Positions 9,345-18,975 of a stretch of 64,000 nucleotides of DNA are shown here, one piece after another. Location of the stretch: assembly GCF_022513635.1 (NCBI RefSeq), contig NZ_JAKWBL010000001.1:124001-188000 (forward strand). The letters are read 5' to 3'. A program made the position numbers and the translations under genes. Each line of letters begins with the position of its first letter. The first letter of the stretch is position 1. Origin of the DNA: Paraniabella ginsengisoli. Its GTDB lineage: Bacteria; Bacteroidota; Bacteroidia; Chitinophagales; Chitinophagaceae. The notes beneath the pieces were generated by a model. That model was not told the DNA's origin. It did no database searches and saw only the letters and a list, made by a program, of their open reading frames with translations.

Positions 9345-10697
9345 TTATAGTTTGCCTGAAGCTTTTAAGAAATCAATTTTAGCAATTACCGCATTGTAAA
9401 GTGCACTGTAGTAATTAGTTTGGGCAGTTTGAAGATCGGTACGCGCAGCATCAATTTCAATTTGACTGCCAGTTCCAACCTCATGTTTCTTTTTAGTTTG
9501 CTGATACACTCGTTCTGCTAATTCCATATTCTCTTTTTGATAATCCATATCTGTTATGGCAGATTTGAAAGTATTTACCGCACTGGCTCGTTCCTGATCG
9601 ATCATTAGCTTAAGCCCTTCAACGCTATTTTCAGTTTGCTGTAACTTTATTTTTGCCTGCTGGATTCTTGAGTTAGTCGCAAATCCGTTGAATATGGGAA
9701 TGTTTAAACGCAGTGTTAAAGCACTTACTGGAAACCAATATGAGCCTGAACCGAACATATTGCCAAATTGATTTGCCTGAGTCATTTGATTCCAATAACC
9801 GTTTAAAACTAATTGTGGGATTTTGCTACGTTGATATCGCTGAATATCATACTCGGATAATTTTAATCCGAGAGATGCTGACTGAAAATCTTTCCTCTGG
9901 CTGTAATCAAATTGGCTAGCCTCCAGAACTCCATCCCGAATAGTATCATCGTTAAGCTCATCTGTAAGTATTAGTTCATCATTGATAGGCATACCAATTA
10001 GCATCTTTAATCCTAAATACCCATTATTGACAGTATTCAGCAATTGAGTTCGTTGAGATTGCAGATTTGAAAGCTGAACGTCCAACTTATCAATCTCAAG
10101 TTTTTCTACAAAACCATTATCATACATGATCTTTGTATCGTGTCTGTTTTTCTTCACGAGATTAATAGTTGTATCTAAAAGAGAAATCTGAGTTTTGCTA
10201 AGAACCAGTTGGTAATATATTTTAGACACATTGACCCTTATTTCTTCAGATGTGACTTCTGCATTTTTTTTCTGATAATCAATAAGCGTTTTTCTTGCCT
10301 GTAAACCAGTGAAAATCTGCCCGTCAAATAGTATTTGACTTAATGTAACACCACCCATACTGCTCCACTTAACACCAAAAGCAAGTCTTGTGTCTTCTGT
10401 AGTTGGAGGTGTGCCAGGAACAAATTCTGTTCCGGCGGGGATAATAGAAATGGGAAGTTTTAAATTGTCAACTATTTCACCACTCGCATTAATTTGTGGG
10501 TAAGCACTTCCTGTTACTTCCCTGTTTACCTGCTCTTGTAATTTAATATCAAGCAAGGCGTTTTTAACCTGCACATTATTTTTTTCTGCATATTCCAAAG
10601 CCTGTTGCAAAGAAAATTGGTGCGTTTGCTGAGCGAAGTTTGGTTTTGTAAAAGCAAAGAGCAGCAGCGCTACTATTGCTATTCTATTTGTTATCAT
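9345..10697 (-). CDS. TolC-family outer-membrane efflux channel
   Basis: The 450-residue protein has a cleavable signal (cut after FAQQ region, about residue 22) and two outer-membrane efflux protein repeats with long helices (FSLQQALEYAEKNNVQVKNA near 28-47; GTGSQIEIDAARTDLQTAQ near 410). Its start overlaps the end of the TetR regulator by 14 bp, so the two are co-transcribed. Confidence 0.95.
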   Translation of the reverse strand: MITNRIAIVALLLFAFTKPNFAQQTHQFSLQQALEYAEKNNVQVKNALLDIKLQEQVNREVTGSAYPQINASGEIVDNLKLPISIIPAGTEFVPGTPPTTEDTRLAFGVKWSSMGGVTLSQILFDGQIFTGLQARKTLIDYQKKNAEVTSEEIRVNVSKIYYQLVLSKTQISLLDTTINLVKKNRHDTKIMYDNGFVEKLEIDKLDVQLSNLQSQRTQLLNTVNNGYLGLKMLIGMPINDELILTDELNDDTIRDGVLEASQFDYSQRKDFQSASLGLKLSEYDIQRYQRSKIPQLVLNGYWNQMTQANQFGNMFGSGSYWFPVSALTLRLNIPIFNGFATNSRIQQAKIKLQQTENSVEGLKLMIDQERASAVNTFKSAITDMDYQKENMELAERVYQQTKKKHEVGTGSQIEIDAARTDLQTAQTNYYSALYNAVIAKIDFLKASGKL

Positions 10698-11327
10698 CAG
10701 TAAATGGTTTTTGCTTTTCTGTTCTATATTTATTAATCATTCTTGTTCCTTTAGGTGTGGCTATTCCGTATAAAAACAAAATAAAGATCTCTTCCTGAAG
10801 GGTGCCAAGGTCAGTGTCCATTGCATCGTAGAAGCTCCGCTGAAAAGGGAGGTTAATGCTTTCAAGCCTTAACCGGCTCACGAAATTTACATCTATATCT
10901 TCCCTGAAAAGGCCATCTTTAACGCCCCATTCAAGACTGTAACGGATAAAATTGTATAAGAACTCTCCCTTGAATTTTAAGAACTTTCGATAGGCGACCG
11001 GATAATATTTCTGCATATCAAAAAGTAATACCGGGTTCATACGCCTCATCATTTCCGATACCGAAGCTGTGGCTAAAAAACCTTCATGAATTGCGTTTTT
11101 TGCCTTTTGTCGGCAGTTTTCACAATTGGTACTGTTGTTTTCCAGTATCATTTCAATAGTGTCAGCTACCAATGTTTCTTTATCAGTATAATACTGGTAG
11201 AGGTTTTTTTACTCATTCCTATCGAATGGGCTATATCATCCATGCTTACCCGCCGCATGCCCAGTTGCATAAAAAGCTCTTTAGCCTTTTCTCTAATTCT
11301 TGCCTTATTATCTACAATCATCACCAT
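10684..11327 (-). CDS. TetR/AcrR-family repressor of the efflux operon (apparent single-base deletion)
   Basis: From ATG 11327 (or 11321) the frame encodes a TetR helix-turn-helix: REKAKELFMQLGMRRVSMDD, then IAHSIGMSKK. It breaks at the T7 run 11204-11210 (forward strand). One added base gives SKKNLYQYYTDKETLVADT and joins the ligand-binding half ending at 10684. The full protein is about 213 residues. As first gene of the regulator-TolC-adaptor-permease operon it probably autoregulates the pump. No operator palindrome was identified. Confidence 0.88.
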
Positions 11328-11533
11328 TTGGAGTGCGAAACTAAGGAAACTTTTGACGGTTCTAAAGTTTCCGGCAATAAATTTTTTCGCCTCTGGTTTT
11401 TGAAAACGAATGTGAAATTAAAATACCTTAAATGGAATCAAATATTTTTAGGTGAATGGTTTATTAAAACAGGTGAGTTGCAACTAAGACGGGTTGAGCG
11501 TTTCATTTAAAGATGTATTATCTTGCACTGTAA

Positions 11534-12124
11534 ATGGCTAAATATCTTCCACACACCCCTAAGCAAACAGGGTTGAAAACAATTTTCAGGTATTTTGTGC
11601 AAGGCGTTATTATACTGGCTCCGATTACTATTACTGCTTATATTCTCTACACAGTGTTCAATTGGATAGACGGTTTTTTGAGACCTGTTTTTGTAACACC
11701 CGGAGTTGGCTTCGTACTTATAATTGTCTTCATCATTTTTATTGGATGGTTAAGTAGTTACTTTATTATGGAAAGCATGATCAATTTTTTTGATCACTGG
11801 CTGGAGCGTACACCTGGTATTAAGCTTATTTATAAATCAATAAAAGACTTTTTTCAGGCATTTGCCGGCGATAAGAAAAAGTTTACAAAAGCCGTATTGG
11901 CCAATGTATTTAATAATGATGTATGGATCGTTGGTTTCCTGACCGACGATGAAATGGATAAGTTTAATATAGGACATGAAATGGTTGGCGTTTATGTGCC
12001 ACAGGCGTATAATTTTGCCGGCCAGCTTTACATTTTGCCGAAAGAGCGTGTAAGAATGATTGAAAATCTTACAGCAGGAGATGCCATGAAATACACGGTG
12101 ACAGGCGGTGTAGTGGAAAGCTAA
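11534..12124 (+). CDS. DUF502 family membrane protein
   Basis: The 196-residue protein has two N-terminal membrane helices (about residues 26-48 and 58-80) and a soluble C-terminal domain with WIVGFLTDDEMDKFNIG and VGVYVPQAYNF, characteristic of DUF502. Function is unknown. It lies 10 bp upstream of ubiX and is probably co-transcribed with it. Confidence 0.85.
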   Translation: MAKYLPHTPKQTGLKTIFRYFVQGVIILAPITITAYILYTVFNWIDGFLRPVFVTPGVGFVLIIVFIIFIGWLSSYFIMESMINFFDHWLERTPGIKLIYKSIKDFFQAFAGDKKKFTKAVLANVFNNDVWIVGFLTDDEMDKFNIGHEMVGVYVPQAYNFAGQLYILPKERVRMIENLTAGDAMKYTVTGGVVES

Positions 12125-12134
12125 AATTTATATT

Positions 12135-12704
12135 ATGGGCAGAAAAATATTGATTGCAATTACAGGAGCCAGCGGATCGATTTATCCGGCGCAGTTAATT
12201 GATAAATTACTTCAGTTAAAAGATCAGTGGGAAGAAGTCTCTGTGGTAGCTACTGATAATGCAATGGAAGTGTGGGCAGTAGAAATGCAGGCACCCTTTG
12301 AAAATAAGAAAGGTGTTAAATACTTCAATAAAAATGATTTCTCAGCGCCATTTGCATCGGGAAGCGGACAATACGATACAATGATTATTGCCCCATGCTC
12401 AATGGGTGCTTTAGGGCGCATTGCCAATGGCATTTCGAACGATTTGATTACACGCGCAGCTGACGTAATATTGAAGGAACGTAGGAAGTTAATTTGTGTA
12501 GCAAGGGAAACCCCATATAACTTGATACATATTCAGAATATGGAAAAAATAACGTTGGCTGGTGGTATTATTTGTCCCGCAACACCTTCATTTTATAGTG
12601 TGCCCAAAACTATTCAGGAGTTGGCCCAAACAGTAACTGATAGAATATTAGACCTTGCGGGATTTGATATTAAAAGTTTCCGATGGGGCGTAGAAGGAAT
12701 GTAG
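12135..12704 (+). CDS. ubiX: UbiX-type flavin prenyltransferase
   Basis: The 189-residue Rossmann-like flavoprotein has the N-terminal FMN motif ITGASGSIYPAQL, the central APCSMGALGRIANGISNDLITRAADV and the C-terminal RETPYNLIHIQNM region. UbiX prenylates FMN to make the cofactor of UbiD-type decarboxylases in ubiquinone or menaquinone and aromatic acid metabolism. No ubiD lies in the window. The frame is intact. Confidence 0.93.
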   Translation: MGRKILIAITGASGSIYPAQLIDKLLQLKDQWEEVSVVATDNAMEVWAVEMQAPFENKKGVKYFNKNDFSAPFASGSGQYDTMIIAPCSMGALGRIANGISNDLITRAADVILKERRKLICVARETPYNLIHIQNMEKITLAGGIICPATPSFYSVPKTIQELAQTVTDRILDLAGFDIKSFRWGVEGM

Positions 12705-12795
12705 ATGATGAATAGTCAATAGTGAATGGTCGATGGATAATGGGATGAATTGTCGTTTATCCGCCTGGGTCGGACACGTATGGGTTGATTTATGT

Positions 12796-12842
12796 TCTAC
12801 AGCTCAAGTGTCCGCCAGCTGGCGGAAGATCGATGAGCTATA
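12796..12842. repeat. Structured spacer repeat with perfect 16-bp palindrome
   Basis: The spacer 12705-12960 holds AATAGTCAATAGTGAATGG-type units (12713-12735) and an AGCTCAAGTG...GATGAGCTA element. Its core TCCGCCAGCTGGCGGA (12811-12826) is a perfect palindrome. The flanks resemble the GTGCGACGCAAC-GATG family seen at 22691, 33372, 45536, 51745 and 60292. Nothing coding is seen here. Confidence 0.55.
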
Positions 12843-12960
12843 TGCTGCAGTTGATACAATAAATAAATATATTATTTAAAGAAAAATGTAAAACACAAGC
12901 CCGATGTTTCGCTTACATTTTACATTTTTAATTGAAAATTCAATATTTTAAATTTTTTCT

Positions 12961-13413
12961 TTAACCTAAATTCACTTTAAAAGGTACTTTTTTAGGAGGC
13001 AGACACTGTTTATCGTCACATGTTTGATAGGTTACCGAACCTGAAATATTAGTTTTCGCAGCTGCTTTCAGGGTTACTTTTTGTACGAAAGTTACTGTTT
13101 TGGAGTATTGATTAGCGCTTACATCAACGCTTGCATCATGAAATTTTTCCATTTTACCCATCTCTGAAATTTTCCCGTCAAGCTTAACCAAAGGGTTATT
13201 GGTAAAAGAAAATTTTGTTGGAATAGCAATGGCGTCTTCAGGTTGATTTTGAGAATACAAATGCCAGCCAGTTGAGATTACTGCTGTCATATGAATTTCA
13301 TATACTTTCTCAGATACTTTTTTGCTTGTAAATTTCCAGCTTACCGGATTTAATTGCGCCTGTGCCAACGCTACAGTTAATATGCATACCAGTGCTAATA
13401 ATAATTTCTTCAT
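12961..13413 (-). CDS. Stand-alone DsbD N-terminal (alpha) domain protein
   Basis: The 150-residue periplasmic protein has a signal peptide (about residues 1-19, ending ALAQAQ). It matches the DsbD alpha domain: STGWHLYSQNQPEDA near residues 47-61 and the cysteine pair CDDKQC near residue 134. In full DsbD this domain hands electrons from the membrane domain to periplasmic thiol partners. Here the membrane and thioredoxin parts are absent, so a separate CcdA-like partner would be needed. Confidence 0.82.
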   Translation of the reverse strand: MKKLLLALVCILTVALAQAQLNPVSWKFTSKKVSEKVYEIHMTAVISTGWHLYSQNQPEDAIAIPTKFSFTNNPLVKLDGKISEMGKMEKFHDASVDVSANQYSKTVTFVQKVTLKAAAKTNISGSVTYQTCDDKQCLPPKKVPFKVNLG

Positions 13414-13476
13414 TTCATGCTTTTTTATGCTAAAATAAACAACCGCAATATGTCGAAAGTTGGCATACTGCGCTAC

Positions 13477-14202
13477 TTAGATGCATTTTTTGCTAAACTG
13501 GTTGTGTGGCCATGAGAAGCGAGGATAATATTTTTTCCCATCGATATTACCTAATGTAGTACTGCATGCACGTTCCGGGTGCGGCATCATTCCGAATACG
13601 TTTCGTGTTTTATTACAAATGCCGGCAATATTACGTACAGACCCATTTGGATTGGCATCGGCAACAACTTCACCGCTTTCATTACAGTATCTGAAAAGTA
13701 TTTGACCATTGGCTTCCAGCTCATTCAGCAAAGCTTCATCTGCATGAAACCGGCCTTCGCCGTGCGCAATCGGTATTTTATAACTATGCTGATAAATATT
13801 TGCCTCTTCTTTTATTTGATCTTTATAAAAACCATCGGGTGTTAAATACAGGTTCTTACAGATGAATTTTTGTTTATCGTTTCTTAAAAGAGCGCCTGGC
13901 AATAAGCCGGATTCACACAACACCTGGAAACCGTTGCACACTCCAAACACCTTCCCGCCATTATTTGCAAACGTTATTATCTGTTTCATGATCGGGCTAA
14001 AACGGGCTATCGCGCCACAGCGCAGGTAATCGCCATAAGAAAATCCACCAGGTAACACAATACAGTCTTCTGTTGTAAAAGCACTCAGATCTTCGCTTTT
14101 GTGCCATAACATGACAACTTCCTGACCCAGATCTTGTTCCAATGCATCCTGCATGTCTCTATCACAATTAGATCCTGGAAAAACAACTACACCAAATTTC
14201 AT
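13477..14202 (-). CDS. purQ: Phosphoribosylformylglycinamidine synthase, glutaminase subunit
   Basis: The 241-residue class I glutamine amidotransferase begins MKFGVVVFPGSNCDRDMQDA. It has the nucleophile elbow GVCNGFQVL (Cys near residue 94) and the His-Glu end motif GMMPHPERA. PurQ supplies ammonia to PurL in the fourth step of purine synthesis. Its partners are not adjacent. The frame is intact. Confidence 0.95.
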   Translation of the reverse strand: MKFGVVVFPGSNCDRDMQDALEQDLGQEVVMLWHKSEDLSAFTTEDCIVLPGGFSYGDYLRCGAIARFSPIMKQIITFANNGGKVFGVCNGFQVLCESGLLPGALLRNDKQKFICKNLYLTPDGFYKDQIKEEANIYQHSYKIPIAHGEGRFHADEALLNELEANGQILFRYCNESGEVVADANPNGSVRNIAGICNKTRNVFGMMPHPERACSTTLGNIDGKKYYPRFSWPHNQFSKKCI

Positions 14203-14334
14203 TCGTATATTTTTTTGCCTGACGGGATGAATTGCCGTGGGCTATTGTATGAAAAAATTATTGGGCAAAGGTAATCCTGATTTTGTAGACAAACAACTAT
14301 TGATGATCTGTGTTTTTAAATAGTATAGTTATGT

Positions 14335-15314
14335 CTAATTCAAAAAATTACCAGATAACTGCTCAGCCAAAATAAAGATAACAGTAGCCCAGAAAGCGAT
14401 TTTAGGATAGAGGCGCAACTCGGCATTTAAATATCCATAACCATGAAAAGCCGCAATTGGTACAAGCACCAGTATGAGATTTTCTGAAGTTTTTTCAATG
14501 TCAAATAACGATACGACAATGCTTATTACCAGATAGCCCAGAAACAGATACCAACCTTTTCTCACATGTGTCAACATTTTTGCAGCATTTGCCTGCATAT
14601 AATAAATACCGGTTAGCAGCGGCGCCAGCAGAAAAAATAATGCACCAGCATGCCATAACGAATATTTGACTGTTGAGCTCAGAAATGTCAAGGAATAAAA
14701 ATATCCTGGAATATGCCACTGATCAGACATAAACAGGTACGCGGTATAGAAATAGTATGGAGTAGTTGTGCCTAATAATAGACCAACCCATTCGGATAAC
14801 CTGAATGGTCTGAGTACCGCCAATGCCAAAAAAGCCCAGGCAATAAAAAAAATAGCAGGGAAGAAAAAAGAGATGCGAGCCCGATCAAGAAAGCAGCATT
14901 AAAAATATTGTTTTTGGTATAATAAGATTTATGTAAAAGTGAAAATGCACTTAATAGTAGAATTGAGGCGATAAGGTTTGATGATAATAGATTAAAAGAA
15001 GGTAGAAAAGAAGTGATCAGCATGTATGACATCCCTGTAAGAAAGTTGGGCTTGCCCATTAGTCTTTCGGAGTTTGTGAATCCGGTTAAAATGGCCACGA
15101 TCAATAAATTGATAACAAAAGCTATAATAGTGAAAAAGAACCCGCTATTAGAAAAATTTTTAATAAAATTAATGGTAGCGATATAAAGCGCGCTATCACT
15201 ATCTTTTATGATAACTCCTGGACTATTAGCGAAGGAAGGTAATTTTAGAAATATGCCCAGCATGCATAACAGAATAATATTACCTGGCGTTTTCTGTTTG
15301 AAGATGCCTGTCAT
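14335..15314 (-). CDS. DUF6427 polytopic membrane protein (apparent single-base deletion)
   Basis: The start is ATG 15314 (MTGIFKQKTPGNIILLCMLG), matching the start pattern of DUF6427 proteins of Bacteroidota. Two frames join when one base is added to the A8 run at 14845-14852 (forward strand), reading SLLFFFIAWAFLALAVLRPF across the junction. About 325 residues and nine or ten hydrophobic helices result. Function is unknown. Confidence 0.78.
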
Positions 15315-15438
15315 GAGCAGTATTCTTTTTGGCAAAAATAGAATGAATGCGGCATTTTTTAAAAGCAAAGTTTAATATCGACTTATGGCTATTTGCGCAG
15401 CTACTAAAATATAGATCAATTCTTGCCTTTATTACAAG

Positions 15439-16887
15439 TCAATCTTCTTTTAATTTTTTGTCAACCTCCTTTACCCATTCGTCTAACTCCGCGGCAGATA
15501 TAGCTATATATTCAAAATAAGTAAGAAGATCCGATTTTGGGGAATCACTTTCTCTTGCCAGATTGCAGAAGCCTAAAATATTAGCCAGTGGCTTTCTCGT
15601 TTTATGTGAATTTAAAAAAGACAACTCGCGGGTTTTACTATCGGCAAGCAATTTTTCGTATTTACTTTTCTGTCTTATGCTATTATAAAATAAACCAATA
15701 ATAATCGCCCCTAACGCTGTTGCTAAAAGGCCAAAAACCAAAATCGTCCGTTCCTTTTTAAAGAGTGAAGCCTGAGCTTTGGATTCTACTTCCATTTGGT
15801 CAAGTCTGATTTGAAAGCTGAGGTCGCTAACTTCTGTCATGTTTTTGATACTTTTTTCGGCTTCTATCAACCCTAAATTTTGATAACGAAGCGCCTCTTC
15901 ATTTAGTCCTTTTGACAAAGCGATCTCTCCTAAAAGTTTATATGAATGTATTTTAATATAAGAATATGCATGCATAGAATCTGCTACAACATGTTCGATT
16001 ACTGAAACTGCTGATTTGTGGTCGTTTATTTTGAAATAGCTTTCCGCCAGATTAAGACGGTCAATATGGCGAAAGTATTTTACGTTTGGATCCAATACTT
16101 GTTTTATCAAAGGAATGGCTTCATCATAGCGGCCAGATAAAATAAGCACATAATAGTTCAGCCTCATTAGTTCTCGTTTTGAGTTATAATCTGGCTTGTT
16201 CAAGGTTAAAGCTTTATTATAATATAACTTCACAGAATCTGCCTTTTGCATAGCAAAAAATACATCGGCTTTTGTTTTGGAAATTGCAAATGTCATTTTT
16301 TGATCATATGGATTGTTACCGGTACATCTTAATCCTGCCTGATCCAAATAGAAAATGGCATGGTTATATAACTGCAAGGTTCTGTATATATCAGCAATCC
16401 CCAATTCTGATGAAATTATACGCCGCTTGTCCTTTAGTTTCTCTGCCTCGTTTCTTGCTAAACGATAGCTATGCAAAGCACCTAAAACGTCTCCCTTCCC
16501 CGTCTGTGCGAAAGCAAGCGTTGTGTGTAAAGAGGCCAGAAGATAAAGATTATCGCCTTTTTCAGCCCAATTGATGGCTTTAAGTAATAGTTGCTCAGCC
16601 TTAATGAAATCTTGCTTACGACGAACAATTAGTGATTGTGCAAAATAGATAAGCGCCGGAGTTTCTGCAACCTGGTATTTTTTTAAAGAGTCTAAAGCAA
16701 GGTCAAGGCCAGCGTCATAGTCGGAAGAAAAATAATACCTATCATAAAAAAGATCCATAATATTTTTTAATCTTTCGCCCTTCTCCATGCCAAGAATTTT
16801 TTCAAAATTCTTTTTTTGGGTAGAGTCAGCAGCATTTACAGAGCTGGCTACAAAAAGATATAAAATAATTGTAAGCAAATTTTTCAT
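15439..16887 (-). CDS. TPR membrane protein with degenerate histidine-kinase dimerisation tail
   Basis: The 482-residue protein has a signal peptide (residues 1-19), about eight TPR-like helical repeats (residues 60-370), one membrane helix (about 383-403) and a cytoplasmic tail. The tail resembles a histidine-kinase H-box (FLNSHKTRKPLANILG near residue 428) but no ATPase domain follows; the protein ends 50 residues later. It looks like a sensor chain that stops after the dimerisation helix pair. The motif SHxxRxPLANILG occurs in other bacteroidete TPR proteins. Partner is unknown. Confidence 0.72.
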   Translation of the reverse strand: MKNLLTIILYLFVASSVNAADSTQKKNFEKILGMEKGERLKNIMDLFYDRYYFSSDYDAGLDLALDSLKKYQVAETPALIYFAQSLIVRRKQDFIKAEQLLLKAINWAEKGDNLYLLASLHTTLAFAQTGKGDVLGALHSYRLARNEAEKLKDKRRIISSELGIADIYRTLQLYNHAIFYLDQAGLRCTGNNPYDQKMTFAISKTKADVFFAMQKADSVKLYYNKALTLNKPDYNSKRELMRLNYYVLILSGRYDEAIPLIKQVLDPNVKYFRHIDRLNLAESYFKINDHKSAVSVIEHVVADSMHAYSYIKIHSYKLLGEIALSKGLNEEALRYQNLGLIEAEKSIKNMTEVSDLSFQIRLDQMEVESKAQASLFKKERTILVFGLLATALGAIIIGLFYNSIRQKSKYEKLLADSKTRELSFLNSHKTRKPLANILGFCNLARESDSPKSDLLTYFEYIAISAAELDEWVKEVDKKLKED

Positions 16888-17002
16888 ACAAGCTACAGTA
16901 TAAATTGGTAGTGGTTTATTAGCGGCCAGGCTATTTCAATTTTAAGTAAAAGTGTTTTTTCTCGAAAAATCTATCTGGTGTCAGGACTTATATGTCAAGC
17001 TA

Positions 17003-17030
17003 CAAAAAAAAGCGCAATTATATTGCGCTT
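17003..17030 (-). terminator. Terminator of the 17082-18695 gene
   Basis: The stem AAGCGCAAT / ATTGCGCTT with loop TAT is followed on the minus strand by seven T. Confidence 0.88.
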
Positions 17031-17081
17031 CAATTTACGATTTATTGTGGTTGGAACAGCTTGGCCCTTAATAATCGTTCT

Positions 17082-18695
17082 CTAAAGTTCTACTCTGGCA
17101 AATGAAATATTGCTTTTGTAAGAATAGGGAATGATGATCTCTTTTTCTTCTGTTTGTTTACCATATTTAGGCATGAAATCTATTCTTTTGTCTTTGGCTT
17201 TTATCGGCTGCCTTTTTTGCACAGTTCCATCATCATTAATACCGATAATTTCTAGCTCCGATATTTTCCCTGAATTATTTATAAGAAATTGTGTGCTATT
17301 TGCTGAAGGAAGAACCTGGTAAGAAATACTGCCATCTGTATTATTTTCGCTTTGCGATTTTACAATTACATTATCCCAGGTTTTATTACCCTCGCTGTCA
17401 AACGAAACGATAGCTATATTGCCTGCATTAAATTGTTGCGAGTTTCCTCCCCAACCAGATCCACCCCAACCTGGTCCCCATGCACCCCACCAATAGCTGC
17501 GATAGAAAAATGGTGAGTAATAAGAGTAAGGCCAAAAGCCACCGCCCCAGCGGCCCCAACCCCAGCCCCAACCGGGTCCCCAGCCACCCCAACCTCCTGG
17601 TCCTCCCCATCCAAATCCGCCACCCCAAAAGCCGGCTCCACCCCAGGCTCCCCAACGATCCCAGTTATTGGTATTATACAAAGCCTCTGATGCAATTGTG
17701 AAACTGCCATCGCCATGTACAATAATATTATTAATGAAGAAATTATTAAATGCGTTTTTACTATTGCCGCGCCCTTTGGCTCTCTTTTTCAGATCATCAT
17801 TAAATACAGTAGTGTTCTCAAATATTACATTGCCCGTATTTTTTTCAGCACCATATACGTACAAGCCATCAATGTCTCCACGCTTTGTTGTGCTATAAAA
17901 AGAGGAAAGTATATAACGCCCGCTCATTTCATCTATCATGATTTTTATATCGTCAAGAAAAAGGTCGTTGATGTTTAACTTTTGCTCACGATAGTTATCA
18001 TCAGTAGCAGTTTTTTCTATAAGGGCAACATCAACAATGTTTCCATTCGCTTGGCGATGATACTTTACAAAAGCATAGTTGCCATCGTTGGTCAAAGTAT
18101 ATCCGGTTAAATAATCACCTTTATACTCCATGGGTATTGAAAACTTACTTTCGCCAATTGGCTGAAGAGACTCATCAAATAATTTTGTGGTAAAGCGAAA
18201 AAGGCTTTTGTCCTTTTTATTAATTTTAAAAGCCAATAGTTTGCTTTCGTCGTTGCTTGTAATGATGCTATATATTTTATTATCTGTTTTATAAGCGATC
18301 ATCGTTGTATCTAAAAGAATCGGCTCGTTTAATATGCGGCCGTTTGCTTCGATGCCCAAGGCTTTTAGAAAAACAACATCGCCTTCCTGGTATTGATAAA
18401 GCAAGTAATTATGATTGCCTGAATTATAAAAAGTAATATCCAGCAAGTCATCCCGCTCGGGCAATTGCGTAATGGGAATATCTTCCCGAAGTCCCATTTT
18501 GTAATCATAAACGGATATGCGATGATTTCCTTTTACCTCCTTATAAACCAGGTAATTGTCTGCAGATCTACCAAGAATTTCAAAATTCATTCGCTCTACA
18601 TCGCCTTTAGTAATATCGGCGTAAGTAATAGTCTGCGCATAAAGAGCAATTGTGAAAAATATGGAGGAGAGTGCGGATAAAAATATGCGTTTCAT
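17082..18695 (-). CDS. Secreted protein with Gly/Trp/Tyr-rich insert
   Basis: The 537-residue protein has a signal peptide (residues 1-20, ending LYAQ). Most of it is rich in short beta-strand segments, suggesting a propeller-like fold (inference). Residues about 340-420 are a strikingly repetitive block of WGG, GWGG, GPGW and YY motifs, then the beta-rich part resumes. No catalytic motif was recognised. It is expressed alone, divergent from kup. Confidence 0.75.
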   Translation of the reverse strand: MKRIFLSALSSIFFTIALYAQTITYADITKGDVERMNFEILGRSADNYLVYKEVKGNHRISVYDYKMGLREDIPITQLPERDDLLDITFYNSGNHNYLLYQYQEGDVVFLKALGIEANGRILNEPILLDTTMIAYKTDNKIYSIITSNDESKLLAFKINKKDKSLFRFTTKLFDESLQPIGESKFSIPMEYKGDYLTGYTLTNDGNYAFVKYHRQANGNIVDVALIEKTATDDNYREQKLNINDLFLDDIKIMIDEMSGRYILSSFYSTTKRGDIDGLYVYGAEKNTGNVIFENTTVFNDDLKKRAKGRGNSKNAFNNFFINNIIVHGDGSFTIASEALYNTNNWDRWGAWGGAGFWGGGFGWGGPGGWGGWGPGWGWGWGRWGGGFWPYSYYSPFFYRSYWWGAWGPGWGGSGWGGNSQQFNAGNIAIVSFDSEGNKTWDNVIVKSQSENNTDGSISYQVLPSANSTQFLINNSGKISELEIIGINDDGTVQKRQPIKAKDKRIDFMPKYGKQTEEKEIIIPYSYKSNISFARVEL

Positions 18696-18975
18696 CTTTT
18701 ATTTTTTATTTTTTGTCAGTCTGATTGATGCCAAAGCCTTCCGTATGGCAATACTTACTAATAGATACGTAAAAAAGAAATAGGTTGTTTAATATACGAA
18801 CCAATTTTTGCTATAAAGTTACGAATACCATGAGAATCAGCTATAAATAGAAATGTCGTTTATGAATTATAACTTTTCTTTCAAAATATAAGGGTTGTGA
18901 GCTAAAAGAAAGTTTTTTTCAATTACCACGTTTATATAACCTTTGTATTTTATTATTTAAATCACGTCTTATCTA

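Noticed and set aside
17414..17978. Gly/Leu-rich and other frames overlapping the secreted Gly/Trp-rich protein
   Set aside because: They are shadows in other frames of a low-complexity coding block.
18696..18975. Regulatory RNA ahead of kup
   Set aside because: No known riboswitch core was found; the stretch is simply A/T-rich.
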